A stretch of DNA of 64,000 nucleotides from Gammaproteobacteria bacterium Milos-ODIII6 (GTDB lineage: Bacteria > Pseudomonadota > Gammaproteobacteria > Chromatiales > Chromatiaceae), in NCBI GenBank assembly GCA_029228645.1, contig JAPTHR010000004.1, positions 62,001-126,000 of the forward strand, written 5' to 3'. The position numbers and the translations under genes are program-made. The first letter of the stretch is position 1; each line of letters begins with the position of its first letter. Below the pieces are notes generated by a model. That model was not told the origin of the DNA. It made no database searches and saw only the letters and a list, made by a program, of their open reading frames with translations. This document shows positions 1 to 9,006 of the stretch, piece after piece.

Positions 1-1022
1 GGCTCCTGCACCAGCACCTTCTGGAAGCGACGCTCGAGCGCCGCGTCTTTCTCGATGTACTGGCGGTACTCATCCAGGGTGGTTGCGCCAATGCAGTGCA
101 GCTCGCCACGCGCCAGCGCCGGCTTGAGCATATTGCCCGCGTCCATGGCCCCCTCGGCCTTGCCCGCTCCCACCATGGTGTGCAGCTCGTCGATGAACAG
201 GATGACCTGGCCTTCCTGTTTCGACAGGTCGTTGAGCAGGCCCTTGAGGCGCTCCTCGAATTCGCCACGGAACTTGGCGCCGGCGATCAGGGCGCCCATG
301 TCGAGCGACAGCAGGCGCTTGTTGCGGAGACCCTCGGGCACCTCGCCGTTGATGATGCGCTGCGCCAGTCCCTCCGCGATGGCGGTCTTGCCCACGCCGG
401 GTTCGCCGATCAGGACCGGGTTGTTCTTGGTCCGGCGCTGCAACACCTGGATCGCACGCCGGATCTCGTCATCGCGCCCGATCACCGGGTCGAGCTTGCC
501 CTGCTCGGCCCGCTCGGTCAGGTCGATGGTGTATTTTTCCAGGGCCTGGCGCTGTTCCTCTGCATTCGGATCATCGACCGCCTGGCCACCCCGCAGGTTC
601 TCGATCGCCCGCTCGAGCGCCCCCTTGTGGGCGCCGGCCTTGCGCAGTGCTTCGCCCAGGGCTCCCTGGTCCTCTACCGCGGCCAGCACGAACAACTCCG
701 AGGAGATGTACTGGTCCTTGCGCTCCTGGGCCAGCTTGTCGGTCTGGTTGAGCATGCGGTTGAGGTCATTGGAGATGTGCACATCGCCGGCCATGCCCTG
801 CACCGAGGGCATGCGATCGAGCGCCTCGCCCAGCGCAGAGCGAAGCTGATTGACGTTGACGTCGGACTGGGTCAGGAGGTGGCGCACCGTGCCGCCCTCC
901 TGGTCGAGCAGGGCAATCAACACGTGAGCGGGTTCGATGAACTGGTGGTCGCGGCCGACGGCCAGACTCTGGGCATCCGCCAGGGCCATCTGGAACTTGC
1001 TGGTCAAACGGTCCATTCGCAT
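1..1022 (-). CDS. clpB: ATP-dependent chaperone ClpB (N-terminal part)
   Basis: Hsp100 disaggregase that works with DnaK to resolubilise aggregated proteins in the cytoplasm. Only the first 340 residues are in the window; the gene runs off the left edge. The Clp N-terminal repeats occupy about residues 1-145. The first AAA+ domain follows, with Walker A GEPGVGKT at about 206-213 and Walker B with FIDELHTM near 275-280, then GATTLDEYR. The start ATG (MRMDRLT) has GGAGA seven bases upstream; a second ATG two codons later is also possible. A sigma-32 type promoter lies 38-65 bases upstream. The E. coli neighbourhood rluD-pgeF-clpB is kept, with gcvR and def inserted. Confidence 0.97.
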   Translation of the reverse strand, partial: MRMDRLTSKFQMALADAQSLAVGRDHQFIEPAHVLIALLDQEGGTVRHLLTQSDVNVNQLRSALGEALDRMPSVQGMAGDVHISNDLNRMLNQTDKLAQERKDQYISSELFVLAAVEDQGALGEALRKAGAHKGALERAIENLRGGQAVDDPNAEEQRQALEKYTIDLTERAEQGKLDPVIGRDDEIRRAIQVLQRRTKNNPVLIGEPGVGKTAIAEGLAQRIINGEVPEGLRNKRLLSLDMGALIAGAKFRGEFEERLKGLLNDLSKQEGQVILFIDELHTMVGAGKAEGAMDAGNMLKPALARGELHCIGATTLDEYRQYIEKDAALERRFQKVLVQE

Positions 1023-1059
1023 GGTTTATCTCTCCGGGTAAATCGGTCAACTGATCGAC

Positions 1060-1087
1060 AAATGGGGATAAGCCACGCTTTTGCAAG
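1060..1087 (-). promoter_or_regulatory. Sigma-32 heat-shock promoter of clpB
   Basis: On the minus strand CTTGCAA (consensus CTTGAAA) is followed after 13 bases by CCCCATTT, an exact match to the RpoH -10 consensus CCCCATNT. The expected start of transcription near 1053 gives a leader of about 30 bases to clpB. It sits just after the def stop codon, so clpB can be heat-induced separately from the upstream operon. A short palindrome (CCCGATCGGG) lies directly behind it at 1092-1103. Confidence 0.8.
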
Positions 1088-1104
1088 GGTTGCCCGATCG
1101 GGCC

Positions 1105-1629
1105 TCAAGTCTTTTTGGCGCCGCCTTTCTGATAGACCTTGCGCCGGAAGAGGTCGGTGCGGCGACTGACCACGCGGTCGACGAACAGCATCCCGTCGAG
1201 GTGGTCTATCTCGTGCTGCGCGGCGCGCGCCTCGTAGCCCTGCATGTCGTACTCGACCGCAGCACCCTCGCGATTTTGGGCCGAGAGCCGGATCCGGGTC
1301 GCGCGGATCACGTTACCGGTGTAGTCCGGCACCGACAGGCAGCCTTCGCGGCCGGGCTCAAAGCCCTCCCAATGCGTTATCTCGGGGTTCACCAGGATGA
1401 GGTGGCCGTGGTTCGGCACCGGCTTGCGGGTGTTCGAGCAGTCGATGATCACGACGCGCTTGAACATCCCGACCTGCGGCGCCGCGATCCCCACGGCCGC
1501 AGGGCCGTTGCACCGCGTCTCCTCGAGATCGTCGATGAAACGCTGCAAGGCATCGTCGAACGCGGCGACCGGCTCGGAGACCTGCTTGAGGCGTGGGTCC
1601 GGCAACTGGAGAATCTCGAGTACCGCCAC
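1105..1629 (-). CDS. def: Peptide deformylase
   Basis: Removes the N-terminal formyl group from nascent proteins; an Fe/Zn metalloenzyme. All three family motifs are present: GIAAPQ at about 47-52, EGCLS at 95-99 (metal ligand Cys97) and HEIDH at 139-143 (metal ligands His139 and His143, catalytic Glu140). The chosen start is a GTG that gives an N-terminus (M)AVLEILQLPDPR typical of the family and a length of 174 aa. An ATG at 1665 would add 12 residues overlapping gcvR. With the GTG start the gene begins five bases after the gcvR stop, so the two are probably cotranscribed. Confidence 0.93.
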   Translation of the reverse strand: MAVLEILQLPDPRLKQVSEPVAAFDDALQRFIDDLEETRCNGPAAVGIAAPQVGMFKRVVIIDCSNTRKPVPNHGHLILVNPEITHWEGFEPGREGCLSVPDYTGNVIRATRIRLSAQNREGAAVEYDMQGYEARAAQHEIDHLDGMLFVDRVVSRRTDLFRRKVYQKGGAKKT

Positions 1630-1633
1630 GCCA

Positions 1634-2158
1634 CTACCCGATATAGGTGTCGATTGCAGAGACATTGACCGAAACCCCGCTGCGACGCAGGGAATCGAGG
1701 CGTTCCTCCACCTCTTCCACGGACTCGCTCGCGATTCCGCTGATCAGGAGGATGTAGACCGGCTTGTCCTCGCTGCCCGCCACGTCGGAATCGAGATCCA
1801 GGATGTTGAAGCCACCCTCAGCCAGCGCGCTGGTCACCTGCGCCACGATACCCACCCGATCGGCGCCGCTGACCGTCACCTGCACATTCGGCACGAGATG
1901 TTGATGCAGGTGCGCGTCGATCGGATCGATATGCAGGCGCATCGCGTGCGTGCTGACGACGGGCTTCAGCATCCGGCGCAGATCCTCGTCGCTGGCATCC
2001 CCGGCGATCATCATCATGACCGTGAAATTGCCGCCGAGGCGCAGCATCGAGGTCTCCCCCAGGATCACACCCGAGCCCGCGAGCGCGGTAGTGACACCGG
2101 CCACGATCCCCGGGGCATCCTTCCCGATCAAGGTCAGCATCCGCCAGTCATCACTCAT
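1634..2158 (-). CDS. gcvR: GcvR-like tandem ACT-domain protein
   Basis: 174 aa with two ACT domains (about 5-85 and 90-170), each opening with a ligand-binding loop (LIGKDAPGIV, VSGADRVGIV). This is the architecture of the glycine cleavage system repressor GcvR, which in E. coli antagonises the activator GcvA in response to glycine. No gcv genes are in the window, so the regulated target here is not known. The start ATG overlaps the pgeF stop by eight bases, indicating translational coupling inside the rluD-pgeF-gcvR-def unit. A more general amino-acid-sensing ACT regulator is the alternative. Confidence 0.8.
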   Translation of the reverse strand: MSDDWRMLTLIGKDAPGIVAGVTTALAGSGVILGETSMLRLGGNFTVMMMIAGDASDEDLRRMLKPVVSTHAMRLHIDPIDAHLHQHLVPNVQVTVSGADRVGIVAQVTSALAEGGFNILDLDSDVAGSEDKPVYILLISGIASESVEEVEERLDSLRRSGVSVNVSAIDTYIG

Positions 2159-2903
2159 TCGCTGTCTCCGCGTCGATCCAGATCAGGCTTGCCATTCTGC
2201 CCGTTATGCCGTCGCGGCGGTAGGAGAAAAACCTGTCCCGCTGCGAATAGGTACAGCTGCCACCGCCGCTGATGCGAGTCACACCTGCCGCTGCCAGACG
2301 CTGCCGTGCCAGGCGGTAGATATCCGCCCGCCAGCGCCCCCCGACATCGGCCTCGAAAGCTGCCGCCGCAGCGGGGTCCGAGGCCATGAAGGCCTGCCTG
2401 ACTTCGTCACCCACCTGGAAGGCTCGAGGCCCAATGGCCGGCCCCAGCCAGACACTCACCCGGGCGGGGTCCTGGAAGCGCGCCAGGGTTGCTTCGAGCA
2501 CGCCGGCGGCCAGGCCCCGCCAGCCGGCATGCGCGGCCGCCACGGCGCGCCCCCGCCGATCGGCGAACAGCACCGGCAGGCAGTCGGCGCTCAGGACGGC
2601 GCAAACAACGCCCGGATTGCGGGTGAAGGCGGCGTCCGCCTCCAGGCCGCTCTCACCACCCTGCAGTTCCGCCACGAGCGTGCCGTGCACCTGCTTCAGC
2701 CAGGCCGGTTCAGACGGCAGATGCAGCGAAGCGGCCAGCCTGCGCCGGTTTTCGAGCACATCAGCCGGATTGTCGCCCACGTGCGAACCCAGGTTGAGCG
2801 AGTCCCAGTTGCCGTGGCTGACACCGCCGGCACGCGTGGTCGAGGCAGCGCGAACCCCGGCTGGCGGATGCCAATCGCCAATCGTCGCGTCAATCGGGTT
2901 CAT
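2151..2903 (-). CDS. pgeF: YfiH/LACC1-family purine nucleoside phosphorylase (PgeF)
   Basis: About 250 aa, the usual size of the YfiH family (older name: polyphenol oxidase or laccase-like). Members act on purine nucleosides, and in E. coli PgeF clears a misincorporated amino acid from peptidoglycan precursors. Family signatures are visible in order: DSLNLG, KQVHG, SADCLPVLF, AAAHAGWRGL and FFSYRRDG, including the metal-binding His and Cys residues. The start MNPIDATIGDW is preferred and overlaps the rluD end by 14 bases; another ATG three codons upstream (2912) is possible. The end overlaps gcvR. Confidence 0.9.
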   Translation of the reverse strand: MNPIDATIGDWHPPAGVRAASTTRAGGVSHGNWDSLNLGSHVGDNPADVLENRRRLAASLHLPSEPAWLKQVHGTLVAELQGGESGLEADAAFTRNPGVVCAVLSADCLPVLFADRRGRAVAAAHAGWRGLAAGVLEATLARFQDPARVSVWLGPAIGPRAFQVGDEVRQAFMASDPAAAAAFEADVGGRWRADIYRLARQRLAAAGVTRISGGGSCTYSQRDRFFSYRRDGITGRMASLIWIDAETANE

Positions 2904-3936
2904 CGTCTTCATCGATGACGTAGCCCTGCTCGCCCATGGCCGCGTAGAAACCCTGGTCGAAATCCCCGCGCTGCGCATGCACATGCGCCCGCAGTCCCTC
3001 GAGCAGTTCGGCCAGGTCGAGAGGCAGCGGCGCCTCCCACTGCATGGCGCGCCCGGTGACGGGATGCTGCAGTCCCAGACGACGCGCGTGCAGTGCCTGA
3101 CGGCCGAAATTCCGCATCAGCTGCTTCAGTTCCTCGTTCGCCCCGGGTGGCAGTTGCAGGCGTCCCCCGTAGACCGGGTCGCCGAACACCGGGTGCCGGA
3201 TATACGCCATGTGGACCCGGATCTGGTGCGTGCGACCGGTCTCGAGCGTGACCTTGAGCAGGGTGTGGGCGCGAAACGGCTCCAACACCCGGTAATGGGT
3301 TACCGCCGGCTTGCCGAGCGGATTGACCGCCATGCGGGTGCGCTGGGTCGGGTGCCGACCGATCGGCTGCTCGATGCTGCCCTCCACCCTGAGCCGGCCC
3401 ACCACCAGGGCGCGGTATTCGCGCCGGATTTCACGCGCGGCCATGGCGGCGACCAGGCGCTGGTAGGCCAGCTGGGTCTTGGCCACCACCATCAGGCCGG
3501 TGGTGTCCTTGTCCAGGCGGTGCACGATACCGGCACGCGGCAGTTCGACCAGCGAGGGTGCGTGGTGCAGCAAGCCGTTCAGCAGGGTCCCGTCCGGGTT
3601 GCCGGCGGCGGGGTGCACCACCAGGCCCGCCGGCTTGTTGACCACCAGCAGGAACGCATCCTCGAACAGGATGTCCAGCGGGATATCCTGCGGCTGCGCC
3701 TGCACCTGCTCCTCGTGGACCGCCTGCAACCCGATGAAATCGCCCGCGGCGACCTTGTCGCGCTGCTTCGCCGGGTGACCGTTCAGGGTAACCCGACCCT
3801 CTTTTATCCAGGTCTGCAGGCGGCTGCGCGAGTAATCCGGGAACAGGCCGGCAACCGCCTGGTCGAGGCGCTTGCCTGCCAGCTCCGGTGGAATGCTGAT
3901 CTGTTGCGGCGGCGTCTGCGGCTCGTCGTCACTCAT
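2890..3936 (-). CDS. rluD: 23S rRNA pseudouridine synthase RluD
   Basis: 348 aa. An N-terminal S4 RNA-binding domain (about 18-75) is followed by an RsuA/RluA-type catalytic domain with HRLDKDTTGLMVVAK around residues 140-155, where the Asp is the catalytic nucleophile. RluD makes pseudouridines 1911, 1915 and 1917 in helix 69 of 23S rRNA. The divergent partner bamD (comL) and the downstream pgeF and clpB match the order around E. coli rluD, which favours RluD over the paralogue RluC. First gene of its minus-strand operon. Confidence 0.95.
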   Translation of the reverse strand: MSDDEPQTPPQQISIPPELAGKRLDQAVAGLFPDYSRSRLQTWIKEGRVTLNGHPAKQRDKVAAGDFIGLQAVHEEQVQAQPQDIPLDILFEDAFLLVVNKPAGLVVHPAAGNPDGTLLNGLLHHAPSLVELPRAGIVHRLDKDTTGLMVVAKTQLAYQRLVAAMAAREIRREYRALVVGRLRVEGSIEQPIGRHPTQRTRMAVNPLGKPAVTHYRVLEPFRAHTLLKVTLETGRTHQIRVHMAYIRHPVFGDPVYGGRLQLPPGANEELKQLMRNFGRQALHARRLGLQHPVTGRAMQWEAPLPLDLAELLEGLRAHVHAQRGDFDQGFYAAMGEQGYVIDEDDEPD

Positions 3937-3954
3937 GGGGTGATCCGGTATACT
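3926..3954 (+). promoter_or_regulatory. Candidate bamD promoter in the rluD-bamD divergent region
   Basis: The 48 bases between the two start codons hold TATACT at 3949-3954 as a good -10 hexamer, with a poor -35 (TCGTCA) 17 bases upstream. The same TATAC core reads as TATACC (GAGTATACC) on the opposite strand and could serve rluD, so the two promoters may overlap. Confidence 0.35.
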
Positions 3955-3984
3955 CCTGCGCTCATTTTGTGAGGATTATCGCCC

Positions 3985-4800
3985 ATGTACCGACCGATCT
4001 GGCCAATCCTGTTCGTCCTCCTGCTGGGAGGGTGTTCCATCTTCGGGGACAAGGACGAGACTGAGGGCTGGAGTCAGCAGAAACTCTACAGCGAAGCCTC
4101 ATCGGAGTTGGCGTCCGGCAACTACGAGAAGGCAATCGAATATTACGAGAAACTGGAATCCCGCTACCCCTTCGGCAAGTTCGCCCACCAGGCCCAGTTG
4201 GACATTGCCTACGCCTATTACAAGGCGGAGGAGCCGGAGTCGGCCCTGGCCGCCGCCGACCGCTTCATCAAGTTTCACCCCGGTCATCCGGCCGTGGCCT
4301 ATGCCCACTACCTGAAGGGCCTGACCAACTTCTCGCGCTCGCTCGGCTTCCTGGCGCGTTTCACCCCGACGGATAACTCGCAGCGCGACCCGGGCGCGGC
4401 GCTCGACTCCTACCGTGACTTCGAGCGCGTACTGCAGGAATTCCCGGAATCCGATTATGCCGAGGACGCGCGCATGCGGATGCTTTATCTGCGCAACAAT
4501 CTGGCGCGCTACGAGGTACACGTGGCGCGCTTCTACATCAAGCGCGGGGCCTATGTCGCCGCGGCACAGCGGGCCAGCTACGTGATCGAGAACTACCAGC
4601 GCACGCCCGCGGTCCGGGAAGCGCTCGAGGTCATGATCGAGGCCTACACGCGACTCGGCATGCAGGATCTGGTGGCAGATGCACAGAAGGTGTTGGCCCT
4701 GAACGAGGCCTCCGGGGCACTGATCGATGACCCGCTGGAGTTCAGGGAAAAGAGCTGGGGACGCCAGCTCTGGGACTACTTCGAACTGGACACCAACTGA
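3985..4800 (+). CDS. bamD: Outer membrane assembly lipoprotein BamD
   Basis: 271 aa. A type II signal peptide ends in the lipobox LLGGC (Cys near residue 18), so this is a lipoprotein. It is followed by TPR-like repeats starting at ASGNYEKAIEYYEKLESR. This is the size and layout of BamD (YfiO/ComL), the essential partner of BamA in inserting beta-barrel proteins into the outer membrane. GTGAGGA lies upstream of the ATG. It is a single-gene transcription unit between divergent rluD and convergent glnB. Confidence 0.96.
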   Translation: MYRPIWPILFVLLLGGCSIFGDKDETEGWSQQKLYSEASSELASGNYEKAIEYYEKLESRYPFGKFAHQAQLDIAYAYYKAEEPESALAAADRFIKFHPGHPAVAYAHYLKGLTNFSRSLGFLARFTPTDNSQRDPGAALDSYRDFERVLQEFPESDYAEDARMRMLYLRNNLARYEVHVARFYIKRGAYVAAAQRASYVIENYQRTPAVREALEVMIEAYTRLGMQDLVADAQKVLALNEASGALIDDPLEFREKSWGRQLWDYFELDTN

Positions 4801-4802
4801 TC

Positions 4803-4822
4803 GCCCGCCGCCTGAGGCGGGC
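4803..4822. terminator. Hairpin between convergent bamD and glnB
   Basis: GCCCGCC and GGCGGGC form a seven-base-pair GC stem with a six-base loop, immediately after the bamD stop and before the glnB stop. There is no T-tract on either side, so it may only be an mRNA 3' stabiliser or a weak terminator. Confidence 0.4.
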
Positions 4823-4837
4823 GGCGAGACAGTCAGC

Positions 4838-5197
<360 letters not shown>

Positions 5198-5214
5198 TCA
5201 ATGGAACTCGGCAG

Positions 5215-5244
5215 AGCATAGCCGTTGCCCGAAGCGGCTTACAA
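5215..5244 (-). promoter_or_regulatory. Candidate sigma-70 promoter of glnB
   Basis: TTGTAA, an 18-base spacer and TATGCT on the minus strand, each hexamer matching four of six consensus positions. The -35 overlaps the nadE stop codon. The predicted leader is about 32 bases. No sigma-54 type -24/-12 element is visible here. Confidence 0.4.
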
Positions 5245-6849
5245 GAAACCGCTGACAATCGGATAGCGCCAATCACGCCCAAACGCCTTCTGGGTGATCT
5301 TCACGCCCGGAGGCGCCTGCCGACGCTTGTATTCATTGCGCACGACCATGCGCGCAACCCGCTCGACTTCGGCGCGATCGAACCCGGTCGCCGCCACGAT
5401 CCGCTCGATCGACTCATCCCGTTGGATGAAGCGCTCCAGGATGGCGTCCAACTGATCGTAGTCCGGCAGGCTGTCGCTGTCCTTCTGGTCGGGGCGAAGT
5501 TCGGCCGAGGGCGGGCGCGTGATCACGCGCTCGGGAATGACCTCGCCGTCACGGTTGCGCCAGCGCGCAAGACGATAGACCAGGGTCTTGGGCACGTCCT
5601 TGAGCGGCGCGAAGCCTCCATTCATATCGCCGTACAGGGTGGCGTATCCGACCGACATCTCGCTCTTGTTGCCGGTCGTCAGGAGCATCCGCCCGGTCTT
5701 GTTGCTGATCGCCATCAGCACGATGCCGCGGCAACGCGCCTGGATGTTCTCCTCGGTCACGTCCGGCTCGCGCCCGGCAAAGGCGCCCTGCAACATCCCG
5801 AGGAATGCGTTGAACGCCGGCTCGATCGGAATCGACTGGTGGCTGACGCCCATGCGCTCCGCCTGGGCGAGCGCATCCTGATTGCTCATGTCCGCGGTGT
5901 AGCGCGAAGGCATCATGACCACCTCGACCTGATCGGGCCCGAGCGCATCCACCGCAAGCGCGAGCGTCAGGGCCGAGTCGATACCCCCAGAAAGCCCGAG
6001 CACCACCCCCGGGAAACCGTTTTTCTGGACATAGTCACGCACCCCACAGACCAGCGCCTGGTAGGTCTCCCCGAGTTCGTCCATCCAGCCGTAACACTGG
6101 TCCGAGAAGGGCTCGCCCCCGGGGGAGATCTGCACCAGGTCGATCGACTCGCGAAACTGGGGGCAGCGGGTCGTCGTCTCGCCATGCGCGTTGCACACGA
6201 ACGAGGCGCCGTCGAACACCAGTTCGTCCTGCCCGCCGACCTGGTTGGCATACACCACCGCGACTGCATGTTGGCGCGCCAGGCGCTCCACCTGGCGTTC
6301 ACGCTGCAGGCTCTTGCCCCGGTGGAAGGGTGAGGCATTCAGGTCCAGGATCACCTGCGCACCGGCCGCGGCGGCCTCCGCCACAGGCCGTTCGAACCAC
6401 ACGTCCTCGCAGATAGCCAGCGCAAAACGTACGCCCTCGAGGTCGAAGACGGCGGTTTCGTCCCCCGCCTGGAAGTAGCGCTTTTCGTCGAACACGCTGT
6501 AGTTCGGCAACTCGCGCTTGCGGTACTCGAGCAGGATCTCGCCGTCGCGCATCACGCCGGCCAGATTGAAGCGCTTTCCCTCACGCTCACCGGGGTAACC
6601 GAGCACCACGGTGATCCCGCTGACCGATTGGCGCACCCGCTCGAGCGCGGCGTCCACGCGTTCCTGGCACTCCGGGCGCAGCAACAGGTCCTCGGGCGGG
6701 TAGCCGACCAGGGTCAACTCCGGAAAAACCACCAGGCTGACGCCCTGGGTCGCGAGCCCGTTGGCGATTTCGCTGACCCGCTGGGCATTCTTTTCGATTG
6801 CACCCACCGTTGGGTTGACCTGGGCTATGGCGATCTGCACAGCGCTCAA
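5239..6849 (-). CDS. nadE: Glutamine-dependent NAD+ synthetase
   Basis: 536 aa with two domains. An N-terminal nitrilase-type glutaminase (about 1-250) has Glu in FPELTLVGYPPEDLL, Lys in the YRKRELPNY segment and Cys in ICEDVWF. The C-terminal NAD synthase domain has the ATP-binding SGGIDSALTLAL near residue 285. It amidates nicotinic acid adenine dinucleotide using glutamine-derived ammonia. The start shown is TTG behind GAAGCGGG; a GTG three codons later is an alternative. It starts seven bases after the sucD stop, so sucC-sucD-nadE looks like an operon. Confidence 0.95.
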   Translation of the reverse strand: MSAVQIAIAQVNPTVGAIEKNAQRVSEIANGLATQGVSLVVFPELTLVGYPPEDLLLRPECQERVDAALERVRQSVSGITVVLGYPGEREGKRFNLAGVMRDGEILLEYRKRELPNYSVFDEKRYFQAGDETAVFDLEGVRFALAICEDVWFERPVAEAAAAGAQVILDLNASPFHRGKSLQRERQVERLARQHAVAVVYANQVGGQDELVFDGASFVCNAHGETTTRCPQFRESIDLVQISPGGEPFSDQCYGWMDELGETYQALVCGVRDYVQKNGFPGVVLGLSGGIDSALTLALAVDALGPDQVEVVMMPSRYTADMSNQDALAQAERMGVSHQSIPIEPAFNAFLGMLQGAFAGREPDVTEENIQARCRGIVLMAISNKTGRMLLTTGNKSEMSVGYATLYGDMNGGFAPLKDVPKTLVYRLARWRNRDGEVIPERVITRPPSAELRPDQKDSDSLPDYDQLDAILERFIQRDESIERIVAATGFDRAEVERVARMVVRNEYKRRQAPPGVKITQKAFGRDWRYPIVSGFL

Positions 6850-6855
6850 CCCGCT

Positions 6856-7725
6856 TCAGGCGAGTAACTCGGCCATGGTCTCGCCGATCAGCGCCGGCGA
6901 GGCGACGGTCCGCACCCCCGCGGCCTCGAGCGCCGCGAATTTGCCTTCGGCGGTTCCCTTGCCGCCGCTGACGATTGCGCCGGCATGCCCCATGCGTTTG
7001 CCCGCCGGCGCGGTCACGCCGGCGATATAGGCCACCACCGGCTTTGAGACATTGGCCTGGACAAACTCCGCCGCATCCTCTTCCGCGGCGCCACCGATCT
7101 CACCGACCATCACGATACCCTCGGTCTGGGGGTCGCGCTCGAACAGTTCGATGCAGTCGATGAAATTCATCCCGTGGACCGGGTCGCCGCCGATCCCGAC
7201 GCAGGTCGATTGGCCCAGCCCCGCGGCAGTGGTCTGATGGACCGCCTCGTAGGTCAGGGTACCGGAGCGCGAAACAATCCCGACCCGCCCCGGCTTATGG
7301 ATCACGCCGGGCATGATGCCGATCTTGCAGGCGCCCGGGGTGATCACGCCGGGGCAGTTGGGGCCGATCAGGCGCGCGCTGGAACCGTCCAGCTCGGCCC
7401 GCACCCGCAGCATGTCCTGTACCGGGATGCCCTCGGTGATACACACGATCACCCCGATGCCGGCGTCCGCGGCCTCCAGGATCGCATCCGCCGCAAACGC
7501 CGCAGGCACGTAGATCATGGTCGCATTGGCGCCGGTCTCTGCGACAGCGGCATGCACGGTGTCGAACACCGGCCGCTCGAGATGCGTCTGCCCTCCCTTG
7601 CCCGGCGTCACCCCACCAACCAGGTTGGTGCCGTAGGCGATCGCCTGTTCGGAGTGGAAGGTCCCCTGCTTGCCGGTGAAGCCCTGGCAGATCACGCGCG
7701 TGTGCTTGTCGATCAGGATGCTCAT
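6856..7725 (-). CDS. sucD: Succinyl-CoA synthetase alpha subunit
   Basis: 289 aa, the normal length. The CoA-binding Rossmann-type domain opens with the conserved [17 protein letters not shown]. The ligase domain carries the phospho-histidine region ([15 protein letters not shown], His near residue 247). With SucC it interconverts succinyl-CoA and succinate with nucleotide triphosphate formation in the TCA cycle. It overlaps sucC by four bases. Malate-CoA ligase is a related possibility, but the subunit lengths and the absence of serine-cycle genes favour SucD. Confidence 0.95.
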   Translation of the reverse strand: MSILIDKHTRVICQGFTGKQGTFHSEQAIAYGTNLVGGVTPGKGGQTHLERPVFDTVHAAVAETGANATMIYVPAAFAADAILEAADAGIGVIVCITEGIPVQDMLRVRAELDGSSARLIGPNCPGVITPGACKIGIMPGVIHKPGRVGIVSRSGTLTYEAVHQTTAAGLGQSTCVGIGGDPVHGMNFIDCIELFERDPQTEGIVMVGEIGGAAEEDAAEFVQANVSKPVVAYIAGVTAPAGKRMGHAGAIVSGGKGTAEGKFAALEAAGVRTVASPALIGETMAELLA

Positions 7726-8891
7726 GCGGCGCCTCCGGCAGCGGCGACCACCTTTTCGGCGGCCTCGGTCAGTCCGCTCGCGGTCTGTAGCGCCAGGCCA
7801 CTCTCGTCCAGCAGGCGCATACCCTGCCCGGCATTGGTCCCCTCGAGCCGCACCACCACGGGCACTTCGATCCCGACCTCTTTGACCGCGTTGATTATTC
7901 CTTCCGCGATCAGGTTGCAGCGCACGATGCCGCCGAAGATATTCACCAGGACCGCCTTCACCTTGTCGTCCGAAAGAATGATCTTGAAGGCCTCGGCGAC
8001 CCGCTCGGCGGTAGTGCCGCCACCCACATCGAGAAAGTTGGCCGGCGCCCCACCGTGCAGCTTGACCAGGTCCATGGTCGCCATTGCCAGGCCGGCCCCG
8101 TTGACCATGCAGCCGATGTTGCCGTCGAGTGCGATGTAATTCAGTTCGTGCTCGGCGGCGCGCGCCTCGCGTTCGTCCTCCTGGCTGATGTCGCGCATCC
8201 TGCGGGTATCGGCGTGCCGGTAGAGGGCGTTGTCATCGATATTGAGCTTGGCGTCCAGGGCCAGCAACTGGCCGTCGCTGTTCACGATCAGCGGGTTGAT
8301 CTCGACCAGGCTGGCGTCTTCCTTGTCAAACAACTCCACCAGGTTAAACAGGATTTTCTGGAACTGCTTGAGCTGCTCGCCCTGCAGGCCGAGCGTGAAC
8401 CCGATGCGACGACACTGGAAAGGCTGCAGCCCCGCCGCAGGCGAAACCAGGGTGGTGACGATCCGCTCCGGCGTCTTCGCCGCGACCTCTTCGATATTCA
8501 TGCCTCCGGCCTCCGAGGCCATGATCATGACCCGCCGGGTCGCCCTGTCGATCAGCACGCTGAGATAGAGCTCGCGTTCGATTTCGCTGGGCTCCTCCAC
8601 CAGTATGTAACTCACCGGCAGGCCTGCCTGCCCGGTCTGGCGCGTCACCAGGCGGCTGGCAAGCATGCGCCCCGCCTCCGATTCGACCTCGTCCAGGGAA
8701 TCCGCCACGACCACGCCACCGGCTTTGCCGCGCCCCCCGGTATGGGCCTGGGCCTTGACCACCCAGCGGTCACCACCGATGTCGGATGCCGCCTCCCTGG
8801 CCTGCTCGGCGCTCTCGACCGCCAAGCCATAGGGCACCGGAATGCGATACCCGGCAAAAAGGCGCTTCGCCTGGAACTCGTGCAGATTCAA
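7722..8891 (-). CDS. sucC: Succinyl-CoA synthetase beta subunit
   Basis: 389 aa. It begins with the family hallmark MNLHEFQAK and has an ATP-grasp domain ([17 protein letters not shown], about 45-60) and the C-terminal ligase segment with [16 protein letters not shown]. It provides nucleotide binding and succinate specificity in the SucCD complex. The start codon is TTG with a GAG-rich sequence upstream, which suggests modest initiation. The 115-base region to divergent pilS must hold its promoter, but I see no convincing hexamers. Confidence 0.95.
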   Translation of the reverse strand: MNLHEFQAKRLFAGYRIPVPYGLAVESAEQAREAASDIGGDRWVVKAQAHTGGRGKAGGVVVADSLDEVESEAGRMLASRLVTRQTGQAGLPVSYILVEEPSEIERELYLSVLIDRATRRVMIMASEAGGMNIEEVAAKTPERIVTTLVSPAAGLQPFQCRRIGFTLGLQGEQLKQFQKILFNLVELFDKEDASLVEINPLIVNSDGQLLALDAKLNIDDNALYRHADTRRMRDISQEDEREARAAEHELNYIALDGNIGCMVNGAGLAMATMDLVKLHGGAPANFLDVGGGTTAERVAEAFKIILSDDKVKAVLVNIFGGIVRCNLIAEGIINAVKEVGIEVPVVVRLEGTNAGQGMRLLDESGLALQTASGLTEAAEKVVAAAGGAA

Positions 8892-9006
8892 TCTCGCTCA
8901 CCCATTACTCGCAGTTGAAGGTGGTATTCTCCGCGAATCAGGGAACCCACGCAAAACCGAACGCAGGTGGGGCCACCCCACCCCCGGCATCAACCTACCG
9001 GCAGCG

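Noticed and set aside
96-1169. Plus-strand ORFs opposite clpB and def
   Set aside because: The minus strand encodes ClpB with Walker motifs and a sigma-32 promoter; the plus frames show no domain.
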